A stretch of DNA of 64,000 bases from NCBI GenBank assembly GCA_017301995.1, contig JAFLEH010000010.1, positions 62,001-126,000 of the forward strand, in the 5' to 3' direction. Every line of letters begins with the position of its first letter. Position 1 is the stretch's first letter. Both the position numbers and the translations under genes were made by a program. The notes under the pieces were generated by a model. The model saw nothing but the letters and a program-made list of their open reading frames with translations, was not told where the DNA came from and ran no database searches. The stretch is from Verrucomicrobiota bacterium. Its GTDB lineage: Bacteria > Verrucomicrobiota > Verrucomicrobiia > Verrucomicrobiales > Akkermansiaceae. Below, one piece after another: positions 24,324 through 34,400 of the stretch.

Positions 24324-25271
24324 ATGGCCACCAAACGCCCCAAAGCCAAACCAGCGCCCGAACCCGCAGTCATCCCGCTCACGCCCGAGGCACCGTTTGT
24401 CATGCTCGGCCTCCGGGAAGACAACCCGCGCGACTTCCTCGCCGCGTTGGGAGTGTTGCGGATGGCAACAGACCTCTGGCCCGAGAGCGCTCCCCGGCTT
24501 TCATGGACTTCAGACGGGCATCCCATCTTGCATGTGGACTGTCCGTTGCCAGAAACATGGCCTCATGAGATATGGCAAAACCTGATGAACATGGCAGCGT
24601 CTCCGCTATCGCCATTTCGGCATGGTAAAATTGAAACGCTTTCGCCGGAGACAGTCCGCAACCTTCTCCAATCACCCGAGGAAATGCAGCGGTTCCAAAG
24701 CCGCTTCTATCCCGCTCTTTGCGGACAAATCAATTATGAGAAAGGCGGCAAACGCTCGCACCTCATCATCGAGTCCGCCAACCGCTCCGTATTGAATGGC
24801 ACGCGGGATTTGCTCGTCGATCCGCGATTTGTTCCGGAACTTGGCGCGGACCTAACGGGTGTCTCCGGTTTGGCGGAAGTCAGCAATACGCCCCGCTGGC
24901 ACCCATCCGAGGCCCAATCGGCCGCATACAGCGCCGCAGACCCGAAAGACAGCAAGCTCATGGACCGCCGCTCCCTCAACGTGCTCGCCCTCGCCGGACT
25001 GACATTCTATCCGGTGGTGGACGGAGCCAACCGGAGGGAAACCTTGGGAACTTCACGACAACCGGGTGAGGACCGGGCCTTTTCATGGCCGATTTTCGGG
25101 CACGCTCTCGATTGCGATTCCCTGGCCACCCTGCTTCATGACAGATCGCTTCACGCCAAGGAGCCAAATGCCTCAGAATTACGGAAACGGGGAGTCCGAA
25201 CGGCATGGCGAAGCAGACGATTCAACCTGAACCAGAACGACTATTTCTCGCCAGCCGATCCCCTTCTTTAA
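24324..25271 (+). CDS. csb3: Csb3-like protein (candidate Cas8-type large subunit)
   Basis: The 315-residue product starts at the ATG at 24324, 13 bp after cas3. Its N-terminus APFVMLGLREDNPRDFLAALGVLRMA is the signature shared by Csb3 and Csx17, which occupy the large-subunit (Cas8) position in type I-G. Csx17 relatives are about twice as long; this length fits Csb3. A second helical stretch, MDRRSLNVLALAGLTFYPV, lies near residue 220. A role in PAM recognition and Cas3 recruitment is inferred from position. Upstream in-frame starts overlap cas3 and are less likely. Confidence 0.75.
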   Translation: MATKRPKAKPAPEPAVIPLTPEAPFVMLGLREDNPRDFLAALGVLRMATDLWPESAPRLSWTSDGHPILHVDCPLPETWPHEIWQNLMNMAASPLSPFRHGKIETLSPETVRNLLQSPEEMQRFQSRFYPALCGQINYEKGGKRSHLIIESANRSVLNGTRDLLVDPRFVPELGADLTGVSGLAEVSNTPRWHPSEAQSAAYSAADPKDSKLMDRRSLNVLALAGLTFYPVVDGANRRETLGTSRQPGEDRAFSWPIFGHALDCDSLATLLHDRSLHAKEPNASELRKRGVRTAWRSRRFNLNQNDYFSPADPLL

Positions 25272-25275
25272 GCCC

Positions 25276-25644
25276 ATGAAACGCCCACGCTCCAACAAAA
25301 CCGCCCCCAGTCCCGACACCGACCCTGCCGACGGCATGATCAGCCGTGCCGCGTTGGCGCGGGAGGTGCTTTACTTCCGCATGAAGCTCCTCTCCCAAAC
25401 CTTCCACGAGGCCGATTGGGTGGAGGATCTCGAATGGGAGGTGTGGGACATGGCCCATGTGAAACCGTGGAAATTCGGTGACATCGAAGTGACCGACGGC
25501 ATGGCGAAGTATTTCCGCGACCTCATCAAGCTCGGCGGCGGATTCTGGGCCTGGCCGGATGTGGTTGGGAAAGAAGGAGAAGATCCCGTCTTCGTCCCGC
25601 TGGATGAATGGAAAATGGCCCTCGCCAAGCGGCCGGACGCTTGA
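25276..25644 (+). CDS. Unknown small protein within the cas operon
   Basis: The 122-residue protein starts 4 bp after csb3 and precedes cas4-cas1, so it is co-transcribed with the cas genes. It has a basic N-terminus (MKRPRSNKTA), then an aromatic-rich acidic region (FHEADWVEDLEWEVWDMAHVKPWKFGDIEVTDGMAKYFRDLI) and a GGGFWAWPDV turn. Six to seven tryptophans in 122 residues is notable. I recognise no Cas family; it could be a small effector subunit, an adaptation helper or unrelated cargo. Its tight packing argues for a CRISPR role. Confidence 0.65.
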   Translation: MKRPRSNKTAPSPDTDPADGMISRAALAREVLYFRMKLLSQTFHEADWVEDLEWEVWDMAHVKPWKFGDIEVTDGMAKYFRDLIKLGGGFWAWPDVVGKEGEDPVFVPLDEWKMALAKRPDA

Positions 25645-25667
25645 ATCCCAAATCACCGCTCACATGC

Positions 25668-25714
25668 CTGCTCTTCTCTTGCGTCTTGTGTCTTGAAGTC
25701 TTGCGTCTCTCTCC
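25668..25714. repeat. Simple CTTGCGTCTTG-type repeat upstream of cas4-cas1
   Basis: The stretch between the small gene and cas4-cas1 is built of TCTTG-containing units (TCTTGCGTCTTGTGTCTTG and so on). It resembles the 14-bp tandem repeat after the CRISPR array (30791-30874). It replaces a ribosome-binding site region; no Shine-Dalgarno is visible before the ATG at 25717. Confidence 0.5.
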
Positions 25715-25716
25715 CC

Positions 25717-27501
25717 ATGGGCAACGAACTCTCCTCCGAACTCCCCGAAGACTGGGCCTCCGTGGATATGGTGGCTCAGCACTCTTATTGCCCACGCCGA
25801 TATCACTTGATGTATGTCGAGGGCCGCTGGGAGGACAATGCCCACACGCTGGCCGGGAAGGATGTTCACCGCCGGGTGGACCGCATCCCGAATCTTCTTC
25901 CGGAAGCGGCGGAGCCAAAGCCGGAACCCGCAGAACCGGAGCTTGTCGGTGACGAACCACCGGTCATTGCCCGCAGCGTTTCGCTGGGTTGTGAAACGCT
26001 GGGCCTCATGGGCAAGCTGGACCTGGTCTCCGCCGATCCCGAAGGCGGCGAGGCGGTGCCGGTGGAAACCAAGAAAAGCCGGGTGCCCAACACTCCGGAA
26101 CGCAGCTATCCGGCGGAGCGCAACCAATTGATGGCTCAGGGCCTGCTGCTGCGCGCCCACGGCTACACCAGCACGCATGGCTACATCTACTATGCGGGAA
26201 GTCGCTTGCGGGTGCGGGTGGACTTCACGCCGGAACTGGAAACGGAAACGCGGGCGGTGATCGCAGCGGTGCGGGCGGGAAGGGCTGCCGCGGAAATGCC
26301 GGAGCCCTTGGAGGACAGTCCGAAATGCTGGGGTTGTTCGCTCAATGGCATCTGCCTGCCCGATGAAACCCGCGAGTTGCGCGAGGAAGCCGCCGATGGC
26401 GGCGATTTCAAATCTCGAATTTCAAATTTGGAATCGGACGCGCCAGCGTCCCCCCACGGTCCCGATCCGCGACGGCTCTATCCGGCACGCGATCACGCCA
26501 CACCGCTCTATGTGCAGGAGCAGGGTGCCCGCGTCGGCAAGACCAGTGAACGGCTGGAAATCCATAAGGGCGAGGAAAAACTCGGCGAGGCCAAGGTACG
26601 CGATGTTTCCCAACTGGTGCTCATGGGCAATGTGCAGGTTTCCGCGCAGACCATCCATCTGCTGATGGAAAAGGAAATCCCCATCGTGCATCTCTCCACC
26701 GGTGGCTGGTTCCACGGCATCACCCATGGGATGGGCATCCGCAACGCCTACAACCGCTCCGCCCAATACGCGGCCGCCACCGATCCGTCGCGCTGCATGA
26801 CTTTCGCCCGCGAGGTGGTCCGCGCCAAGATCGCCAACCAGCGGGTGCTGCTCATGCGCAACGGAAGTGGTCCCGCCGCCGATAGTTCGTTGCCGGTCCT
26901 GACCCGTCTGCTGCGGGAATGCGGCACGACCGATTTTTCGGATCTCTATCAGTTGCTAGGGCATGAGGGGCAGGCTGCGGGCGCGTATTTCGCCGCCTTC
27001 TCCACCTTGCTCAAAACCGGCGAACTCGGCGATTTCCACTTCACCTCCCGCAATCGGCGCCCGCCACGCGATCCGGTAAACGCCCTGCTTTCCTACTGCT
27101 ACGCCCTGCTGGCAAAGGAATGCGCCGTGGCCCTGCTGGGCGAAGGACTCGACCCTTGGTGGGGATTCTACCACCAACCGCGCCACGGCCGGCCCGCGCT
27201 GGCGCTGGATCTAATGGAACCTTTCCGGCCCGTGATCGCCGACAGCGTAGTCATAACCGCGATCAACACCGGCATGGTCAAACCCCGCGATTTTTTGACC
27301 AATTCCTCCGGCTGCGCGCTCCAACCGAAGGGGAAAAAGGCGATCCTCGCCGCATGGGAACAACGCCTGGACCAACTCCACACCCATCCGCTGTTTGACT
27401 ACCGCTGCTCCTGGCGCACCACGCTCAAAATCCAAGCCCGCCTGCTGGCCCGGTGGCTGCGCGGCGACATCCCCACATTCACATGTCCCGTCGTGCGCTG
27501 A
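25717..27501 (+). CDS. cas4-cas1: Cas4-Cas1 fusion (spacer acquisition nuclease-integrase)
   Basis: The 594-residue protein joins two domains. Residues 1-225 are Cas4: YCPRRYHLMYVEG near C25, a RecB-type PVETKKSRVP motif, and CWGCSLNGIC giving the other three Fe-S cysteines. Residues about 255-594 are Cas1: RRLYPARDHATPLYVQEQGARVGKTSERLEI at its start, NALLSYCYALLAKECAVALLGEGLDPWWGFYHQPRHGRPALALDLMEPFRP with the metal-binding Glu and His, and a closing integrase helix. This fusion is typical of type I-G; Cas4 selects PAM-containing prespacers. The linker (about 228-240, DFKSRISNLES) is encoded by a dispersed-repeat-like sequence. ATG 25717 is preferred over TTG 25693. Confidence 0.93.
   Translation: MGNELSSELPEDWASVDMVAQHSYCPRRYHLMYVEGRWEDNAHTLAGKDVHRRVDRIPNLLPEAAEPKPEPAEPELVGDEPPVIARSVSLGCETLGLMGKLDLVSADPEGGEAVPVETKKSRVPNTPERSYPAERNQLMAQGLLLRAHGYTSTHGYIYYAGSRLRVRVDFTPELETETRAVIAAVRAGRAAAEMPEPLEDSPKCWGCSLNGICLPDETRELREEAADGGDFKSRISNLESDAPASPHGPDPRRLYPARDHATPLYVQEQGARVGKTSERLEIHKGEEKLGEAKVRDVSQLVLMGNVQVSAQTIHLLMEKEIPIVHLSTGGWFHGITHGMGIRNAYNRSAQYAAATDPSRCMTFAREVVRAKIANQRVLLMRNGSGPAADSSLPVLTRLLRECGTTDFSDLYQLLGHEGQAAGAYFAAFSTLLKTGELGDFHFTSRNRRPPRDPVNALLSYCYALLAKECAVALLGEGLDPWWGFYHQPRHGRPALALDLMEPFRPVIADSVVITAINTGMVKPRDFLTNSSGCALQPKGKKAILAAWEQRLDQLHTHPLFDYRCSWRTTLKIQARLLARWLRGDIPTFTCPVVR
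26400..26442. repeat. Dispersed-repeat-like insertion coding the Cas4-Cas1 linker
   Basis: GATTTCAAATCTCGAATTTC followed by AAATTTGGAATCGG has strong internal dyad symmetry (TTCAAAT/ATTTGGAA and TCTCGAATTTCAAATTTG). It is AT-rich unlike its surroundings. Such sequences are typically intergenic; here one lies in frame between the two domains. Confidence 0.45.
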
Positions 27502-27794
27502 ACCACTACCGCAGACACTTTCTCTGCACCTATGACGTGGCCGACGACAAGCGCCGGACAAAACTTTTCGAGGCCTTGCTCGACCGGGGCGAACATGTCC
27601 AGTTCAGTGTGTTCCTTTGCGAACTTAACGAACCCGAACACGCCGAACTCGTGGCCCTGAGCCGGGAACTGATTCACGCCGAAGAAGACCAACTGATCAT
27701 TCTCGATCTGGGATCCAGTGCCGTGGATCTCGGGCAATGTCTTTCCTGCGTGGGAAAGGAGTGGACGCCGATGGTCCGATCCCATATTTTCTAA
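27483..27794 (+). CDS. cas2: Cas2 adaptation protein
   Basis: The 103-residue protein begins MSRRALNHYRRHFLCTYDVADDKRRTKLFEALLDRGEHVQFSVFLCEL. This is the Cas2 ferredoxin fold with the D of YDVADDKRR and the VQFSVFLCEL strand. It forms the core of the Cas1-Cas2 integrase. The start overlaps the end of cas4-cas1 by 19 bp, so translation is likely coupled. It is the last cas gene before the leader. Confidence 0.92.
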   Translation: MSRRALNHYRRHFLCTYDVADDKRRTKLFEALLDRGEHVQFSVFLCELNEPEHAELVALSRELIHAEEDQLIILDLGSSAVDLGQCLSCVGKEWTPMVRSHIF

Positions 27795-28001
27795 ACCACC
27801 TCCTGAGCCCCCGGGGTGGATCTCCGATCCGCCGCGAGAGGTTCCGTGGTCCGGCAAGTCCGGCCACCGCTCGCGCTCTTTGAAATCAACAGGTTACAAC
27901 ACAAAACACCCCGCTTGATTGGGTGCTTGCGGGATTGTGCTTGGCACCCCTCGCAACCGTGCCAAATTTCCCTTGTCCTTCCCCGTTCCCAGGAGAAGGC
28001 T
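27795..28001 (+). promoter_or_regulatory. CRISPR leader region
   Basis: The 207 bp between cas2 and the first repeat form the leader. The first half is GC-rich; an AT-rich stretch with CTTTGAAATCAACAGGTTAC and AACACAAAACACC (27877-27911) could contain the promoter or an integration-host site. Repeats are oriented with their ATTGAAGC end away from it and the only damaged repeat is at the far end, both consistent with a leader here. Confidence 0.65.
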
Positions 28002-30786
28002 ATTTCCGCGCCATGCATGGCGCGGTCTCATTGAAGCAAATACCTGGGCCGCGAGGGCTTCGACGGCCGGGTGATTTCCGCGCCATGCATGGCGCGGTCT
28101 CATTGAAGCAAATAGCTCGCCATACGGGCAACGTAGCACAACGTAGCATTTCCGCGCCATGCATGGCGCGGTCTCATTGAAGCAGCAGGTCACTTCCGGC
28201 CTCCTTTCTTCGCGTGCTTGATTTCCGCGCCATGCATGGCGCGGTCTCATTGAAGCGGCCAGGGCGGGCATGGGCACCCATTGGCCGGGTTCCATTTCCG
28301 CGCCATGCATGGCGCGGTCTCATTGAAGCGCACTACGGCTGGCGGACCGGACCGGCCGGATCCTCCATTTCCGCGCCATGCATGGCGCGGTCTCATTGAA
28401 GCGCTGCCGGGATGATAGAGCCACTCATGCCCGTTGGCATTTCCGCGCCATGCATGGCGCGGTCTCATTGAAGCATTTTCCCGGTCCGCGACGAAGGGGT
28501 TTGCGCGTGATTTCCGCGCCATGCATGGCGCGGTCTCATTGAAGCGATGGCGTATAGGTCGGGAGGATGGCGGTCGGGGCGTATTTCCGCGCCATGCATG
28601 GCGCGGTCTCATTGAAGCGACGACTCATGGGGTGGAACCCGCGCCGATGCCACCATTTCCGCGCCATGCATGGCGCGGTCTCATTGAAGCATGTGGTTCA
28701 GCGCGTCGTCAAAACTGACATGGCCGATTTCCGCGCCATGCATGGCGCGGTCTCATTGAAGCCTGCCAACTCCGCATCAAGGATTTCGATCTGGATCGAA
28801 TTTCCGCGCCATGCATGGCGCGGTCTCATTGAAGCGACAAGTTCCCGAAATTCCGGGAAGAAGGTCTCGACGGCATTTCCGCGCCATGCATGGCGCGGTC
28901 TCATTGAAGCCTACTGCAACCGGCCGATGCGCAACGGGACGCTGCCATTTCCGCGCCATGCATGGCGCGGTCTCATTGAAGCCCGCCCGGCCCGACCGCT
29001 ACGAGCGGCTGGAGCCGTTATTTCCGCGCCATGCATGGCGCGGTCTCATTGAAGCCGGCTTGTCGCGCGATCGTTGATCTTGCCGAAATGGGAATTTCCG
29101 CGCCATGCATGGCGCGGTCTCATTGAAGCCTCACTCTATCGAGCACGCCGCGCACGTTCCTTGCCATTTCCGCGCCATGCATGGCGCGGTCTCATTGAAG
29201 CTTGCCGTCCGCCGCGTTTTCGGTGAGCGTCAGGGTGATTTCCGCGCCATGCATGGCGCGGTCTCATTGAAGCGAAACCGCCGAAGCGAAGCACTCCGCC
29301 GAAGCCAACATTTCCGCGCCATGCATGGCGCGGTCTCATTGAAGCCATGAGTCCGGAGGTGTTGCAGCGCGCCGTCAAAAAGATTTCCGCGCCATGCATG
29401 GCGCGGTCTCATTGAAGCGAAATGGGATGATCCGGTCCAGAGGGCTGAGCATTCCATTTCCGCGCCATGCATGGCGCGGTCTCATTGAAGCAAACAATTG
29501 CATGGCTTCCTGGCTGGCGTTGGCGCGATTTCCGCGCCATGCATGGCGCGGTCTCATTGAAGCGACGGCCTGCCCGCTGGCCAGGTGCCGTTGGCGCCCG
29601 ATTTCCGCGCCATGCATGGCGCGGTCTCATTGAAGCGCCCTACGCCGGGACCCTGCCAGGCGCGTCGATTTTCATTTCCGCGCCATGCATGGCGCGGTCT
29701 CATTGAAGCGACGGCATCGCGAGGCTTCACGCAATACGCGGCGCAATTTCCGCGCCATGCATGGCGCGGTCTCATTGAAGCGTTTCCAACAACGGGGGAA
29801 TCACTTATCGGGCACCATTTCCGCGCCATGCATGGCGCGGTCTCATTGAAGCAAGCAGATGATGACGGCACCGAGCTACCGCTATGCGATTTCCGCGCCA
29901 TGCATGGCGCGGTCTCATTGAAGCGCCCTACGCCGGGACCCTGCCAGGCGCGTCGATTTTATTTCCGCGCCATGCATGGCGCGGTCTCATTGAAGCCTGG
30001 TTCCGAAAGCCGTGATCCCGGAAGATCCGACGCATTTCCGCGCCATGCATGGCGCGGTCTCATTGAAGCATCGGATTCGGGCCGGGTTGCAAATGCGCGG
30101 TTTGCGATTTCCGCGCCATGCATGGCGCGGTCTCATTGAAGCAGATCGTCGAGCATGGCGGGTCAGGCGGTTAGGCGAATTTCCGCGCCATGCATGGCGC
30201 GGTCTCATTGAAGCATTTCCAATGCGGCGGGCGGTCCCACCGGTAACGGCATTTCCGCGCCATGCATGGCGCGGTCTCATTGAAGCGATAGGAGCCGGTA
30301 GCGGCAGCGGTCTTTGTCTTGAATTTCCGCGCCATGCATGGCGCGGTCTCATTGAAGCCTGGTGCCAGACGATTTGGTCGGCAACATCGACACGATTTCC
30401 GCGCCATGCATGGCGCGGTCTCATTGAAGCCCCCGAGCGCATCCATGAACCCGGCGCGGTCCTGCTCGATTTCCGCGCCATGCATGGCGCGGTCTCATTG
30501 AAGCGAAGCCTCCGCCACCACGGCGCTTTACGGCGACTTCAATTTCCGCGCCATGCATGGCGCGGTCTCATTGAAGCAAATCGGTTTGACCTCCGGTGCC
30601 CTTCAGCCCGTATTATTTCCGCGCCATGCATGGCGCGGTCTCATTGAAGCTGTTGGTCAGGCCGTCGCTTATCAGATAGACCGGACGATTTCCGCGCCAT
30701 GCATGGCGCGGTCTCATTGAAGCTTGGCATGGGCGGAAATCCACTCGGACGAATCCAGATTTCCGCGCCATGCATGGCGCGGTCTC
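28002..30786 (+). CRISPR. CRISPR array: 38 complete 36-bp repeats, one truncated repeat, 38 spacers
   Basis: By hand I place repeats at 28002, 28074, 28148, 28221, 28294, 28367 and so on to 30688. All are 36 bp, starting ATTTCCGCGCC and ending TCTCATTGAAGC, with a perfect 20-bp palindrome at repeat positions 5-24. The last repeat (30759-30786) keeps only its first 28 bases. Spacers are 35-38 nt. The ATTGAAGC end is the usual type I crRNA 5' handle, so transcription runs on the plus strand from the cas2 side. Spacers at 29637-29673 and 29925-29960 are the same sequence apart from one terminal base. Many apparent proteins containing MHGAVSLK or MRPRHAWRGN are translations of the repeat. Confidence 0.98.
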
Positions 30787-30790
30787 TTGT

Positions 30791-30874
30791 CTCTTGATTC
30801 TTGCCTCTTGATTCTTGCCTCTTGATTCTTGCCTCTTGATTCTTGTCTCTTGATTCTTGTCTCTTGATTCTTGT
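30791..30874. repeat. 14-bp tandem repeat, six copies, after the array
   Basis: CTCTTGATTCTTGC or CTCTTGATTCTTGT is repeated six times without interruption, directly after the truncated last CRISPR repeat and up to the msrB stop codon. The repeat break point lies at a shared TCTC, suggesting that slippage or microhomology recombination removed the end of the last repeat and anything beyond it. Confidence 0.85.
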
Positions 30875-30877
30875 CTC

Positions 30878-31405
30878 TCACTTCTCCTCCGGCACGAACT
30901 TCAGGGCCACGCCGTTGATGCAGTAACGCTGGTCGGTCGGGGTGTCGAAGCCCTCGCCGGAAAACACGTGGCCCAAATGCCCGCCGCAGCCGGCGCACAA
31001 GACTTCGGTGCGGACGCCTCCGAGGCTGAAGTCTTCGCGGGTGACGACGTTTGACGCCTTGGCGGGATCGAAGAACGACGGCCAACCGCAACCGGAATCG
31101 AACTTCTCCTTCGACGTGAACAGCAGCAGCCCGCAGCCCGCGCAATGATAACTGCCGCCGCCCTGGTGTTTGAACTCCTTGTAGGCCTCGCCATGAGGGC
31201 GCTCGGTTCCCGCCTGGCGGAGGACGCGGTATTGTTCGGGCGAGAGCTGCGCCTTCCATTCGGCATCGGTCTTTTCGGTTTTCATGACGGTTGGCGTGTT
31301 TTCGGTGTCTCCCGGCTTGGACGGCTCGCGGGTTGGCGGCTGCCGTTCGGTGCAGGACACCCACAGCAGCGCCAGCCCCAGAACGGTTAGCGGATAGCGG
31401 TTCAT
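30878..31405 (-). CDS. msrB: Peptide methionine-R-sulfoxide reductase, lipoprotein form
   Basis: The 175-residue protein begins with a lipoprotein signal (LALLWVSC, lipidated Cys18), so it is anchored outside the cytoplasm. The MsrB domain (about 50-172) has zinc-binding pairs CAGC and CAGCGGHLGHVF, the CGWPSF motif and the catalytic cysteine in RYCINGVAL. It reduces methionine-R-sulfoxide in proteins. It ends against the tandem repeat beyond the CRISPR array; its terminator is not evident. Confidence 0.92.
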   Translation of the reverse strand: MNRYPLTVLGLALLWVSCTERQPPTREPSKPGDTENTPTVMKTEKTDAEWKAQLSPEQYRVLRQAGTERPHGEAYKEFKHQGGGSYHCAGCGLLLFTSKEKFDSGCGWPSFFDPAKASNVVTREDFSLGGVRTEVLCAGCGGHLGHVFSGEGFDTPTDQRYCINGVALKFVPEEK

Positions 31406-31465
31406 CGGCGGCAATCAAGCATCACGCCCGGAAAACACAAGCGCCCGCGCCCGATTTCCCGAAAA

Positions 31466-34400
31466 TCACCGCCACCCGATCACATATCTGCCCGCGCCTG
31501 GCACGCCGGTTTCTAACACAAGTCGGCCGCCATCGACCTTGAACGGCACCTCGCCGAGGTCCCGTTGGTCTCCGGCCGCAAGCGCGCGGATCGCCAATGT
31601 CGCCGGATTTGCGGCGGGTGCGAGGGATTTCAAATCAAGGCTGACCCGGAACCTGCGGTCGCGCGGATAGGGAAACAGCACCAATCCCGCCGCCTCGCGG
31701 TTGATCTTCACGGCGCCATCGGTGGCCACGGACCCGAAATCCACCCAGGTGCCCGGCGGATTGGTGTGGGCGATGAAATCCGCGGCACCTGCCTGGCGTT
31801 TGGCATCTTCGTTCGGCTCCGTGGGAGTCGCGGTGACGCCCGTGATCTTGCCATCCTTGCGCGCCACCTTCAGCGAGGCCACCACGATCCGGTTCTTGCC
31901 GTCGTCGTTTCCTAACAAACAAAGCCGGTCCTCCCGGAACAATCCGATTGTCAGATCATAGAGTTCGAAGTCCGGACGCACCGACATTTCGTGTGGACCG
32001 TCCACGATCACATCGCCCGGTTGCCACTGGCCTGTGGGTTTTGGCAGGGCGTGGTCGCCTTGGAAAGCGATCCGGTCGCTGTTGTCCGCAGATGGATTCG
32101 TGGCATGGACGAAACACCTGTAGTCTCCGTTAGGTGGCTCGCCCACCCGCCATTCGTAGGTCACGCGAACCCGATCGCCCCCCAGATAGGCGAAATCCCG
32201 CAGCCGCGGTTCGATCCTCGCCGGCGCATTCCGATAGGGCAGGTCGAACCAGGTGCGTGCGTCCGCGAACACATATTCGGGGCACGCCGCGAAGTCGCCG
32301 ATGGCCGTGCCATGGTTCGCGGTGTGGACTTCCGTGTCCGGGCCTTTTGCCAGGAATCCCCACTGAGGGAGGATCCTGTCTTCCACCCGCCACGGTTCGG
32401 CGCGCCAGTTCACCCAAACCGTCAGGCCGTTTTCATAGCGGATCCGCTGGCGTGTGGTGTCTCCCACGGCGAGCGCCGCGCTCGCGGTCACATAGCGTCC
32501 ACCGGTTTCATAATCGATCGCCACCGGCTTGGAAACACCATACAGGCGCTGCAGCGGATGGACCAGATGGTGTTCTCTAACCGCCGCCTGCACGTTGTGG
32601 ACATATCGGTGCCCGAGGAATCCGGCATGTCCGTAGGCGACCTCCATCGCCCGGTATTTGTCGAGTTGTTCGATGCTGCCCGCGTCGTAACCGTAGCGCG
32701 CTTCATAGCCGCGCCGGAACCAGCGTTCGAGATAACCCATTCCATGGTTGACCATTTGCGGATGGATTTTCAGGAGATCGAAATCCAACAGACAAGAGTG
32801 GTCCTCGCCGCCGCGCACCTGGGCTTCCACGCCATCGCAGCGCCCGGCCCAGTAGAAATGGTTGGCGCCTTCGCCGAACAACGGGCCGCCATGGGTGTCG
32901 CGCTCGAATTGGAACAACTCGCTGTCGAATTTGACCTTCGCCCGCGCCATGGCGGACATCGGCGCGCCGGGCGCGTGATCGAGCTGATGCCACGGCGGCA
33001 CACAGGTATGGACATCCAGATAGGCGGCGGTGGTGCCGTAGGCCGCGTGGATCGCGGGTGAGTTCGCTCGGGCGAATCCCAGCGCGCGATCGCATTTCAG
33101 CCCGAAACTCTGCACCTTGGTGCCCTCGTTGTACCAAGCCGGCGACGGCGTGCCGTCCGCGCGGATCACCCTCGCCTCAGGATCGTAGGACGGCGCGTCC
33201 GGATAGAGATCGATGTAGTTCTCGTGCAGCGACCAAAGATAGCCGCATTCGCTGGCCGCGCGGCCGTATTCGCGCATCGCGGGCTCACCGCCATATCGCG
33301 GGTTCGCAGGGATGTGGTCGGGCAGTTTCACGTCATATCCGTAGCGTTGCCAGTCGTGCTGGATGATCACCAGATGGTCCACGCCGTTGTCCTTGAGTTC
33401 CCTCAGTTTCGCGGCATCGCCCGCGTAGCCGCCGGCGTGGTGGCCCCACACGTCCAGCATCACCCGCGGCGCCAGCTTTTCCAGATAGGGCGACGGCGCG
33501 AATGGAATGTTAGGGAAGACCTCGCCAATGTCCGGCGATACGGTTACAAACCCGGTTTCCGATAGATCGTTGCGGGTGCCATCGGTTTTGAAATCATACA
33601 CCGCGGTGCCGCTATCGTTTTTGGAGGCATTCGACGCCGTCCAGTCGAGCATCCTCGACACAAACGAGTGCGAGGCCGGCAGATAGCAGACATTGCCCTC
33701 GAAATACGGGATCGTCAGATTCCTCCGCAGCGGCACCATGCCCACCCGGCCCAGTGAAAAACCGCCGAAATCGCCACCCTGCGCGGCCACCGAAACGGAC
33801 AAGGCCTTTCCAACAATCCGCAGGGTCCAGTCCACCCGCCGCGCGCCGCCGGGGAGCGCGTATTCCCATCCGCAGCGCAGCGCGTCGCCGTCCTTCCGCG
33901 CTTCTATCAATCTGGCGTCGCGCAACAACGCCGGCGCCTTGCCGCCGCCCATCACGCCACCGCCGGCCGCCGGAGCGAAGGGCTGGCCGCCATCGGTCGA
34001 AACCGTCAGGTCGTCGAGCGTCCCGGTCCGCGGCAGACAGATCCATTCCACGTTTCCATCGGCGGCCTCGTAGCGGAACCGCCAGGCGCCGCCCTCGGAA
34101 ACGAGCGTATTGGCGAATGGCAGCAGGTTGGAAGGAACCACGCCGTTGCGCGGCGAGTTCGACAACGCGGCGCGGCTGACGCCCGCGGTGGCCTGATAGG
34201 CGCGGCTGGCTAGAATCCGCGCCACCGGGTCGGCGTCCTTGGCGTTGGCCGCACCGGCCAGAATCCTCGGATTGCCGAAATAGGAAAAGTCAAACGCCGA
34301 ATTGTTAGCCGGTCCCGGTTCCACCTGCAGGCGCAGCACGATTTCCTTTCCGGCGAACGCGGATAGATCGAACCGCTGGTCGGACCATGCCTCCCCGGCG

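Noticed and set aside
28002..30786. Many short frames with MHGAVSLK, MARKW or MRPRHAWRGN repeats on both strands
   Set aside because: They are translations of the 36-bp CRISPR repeat and change with spacer length; not genes.
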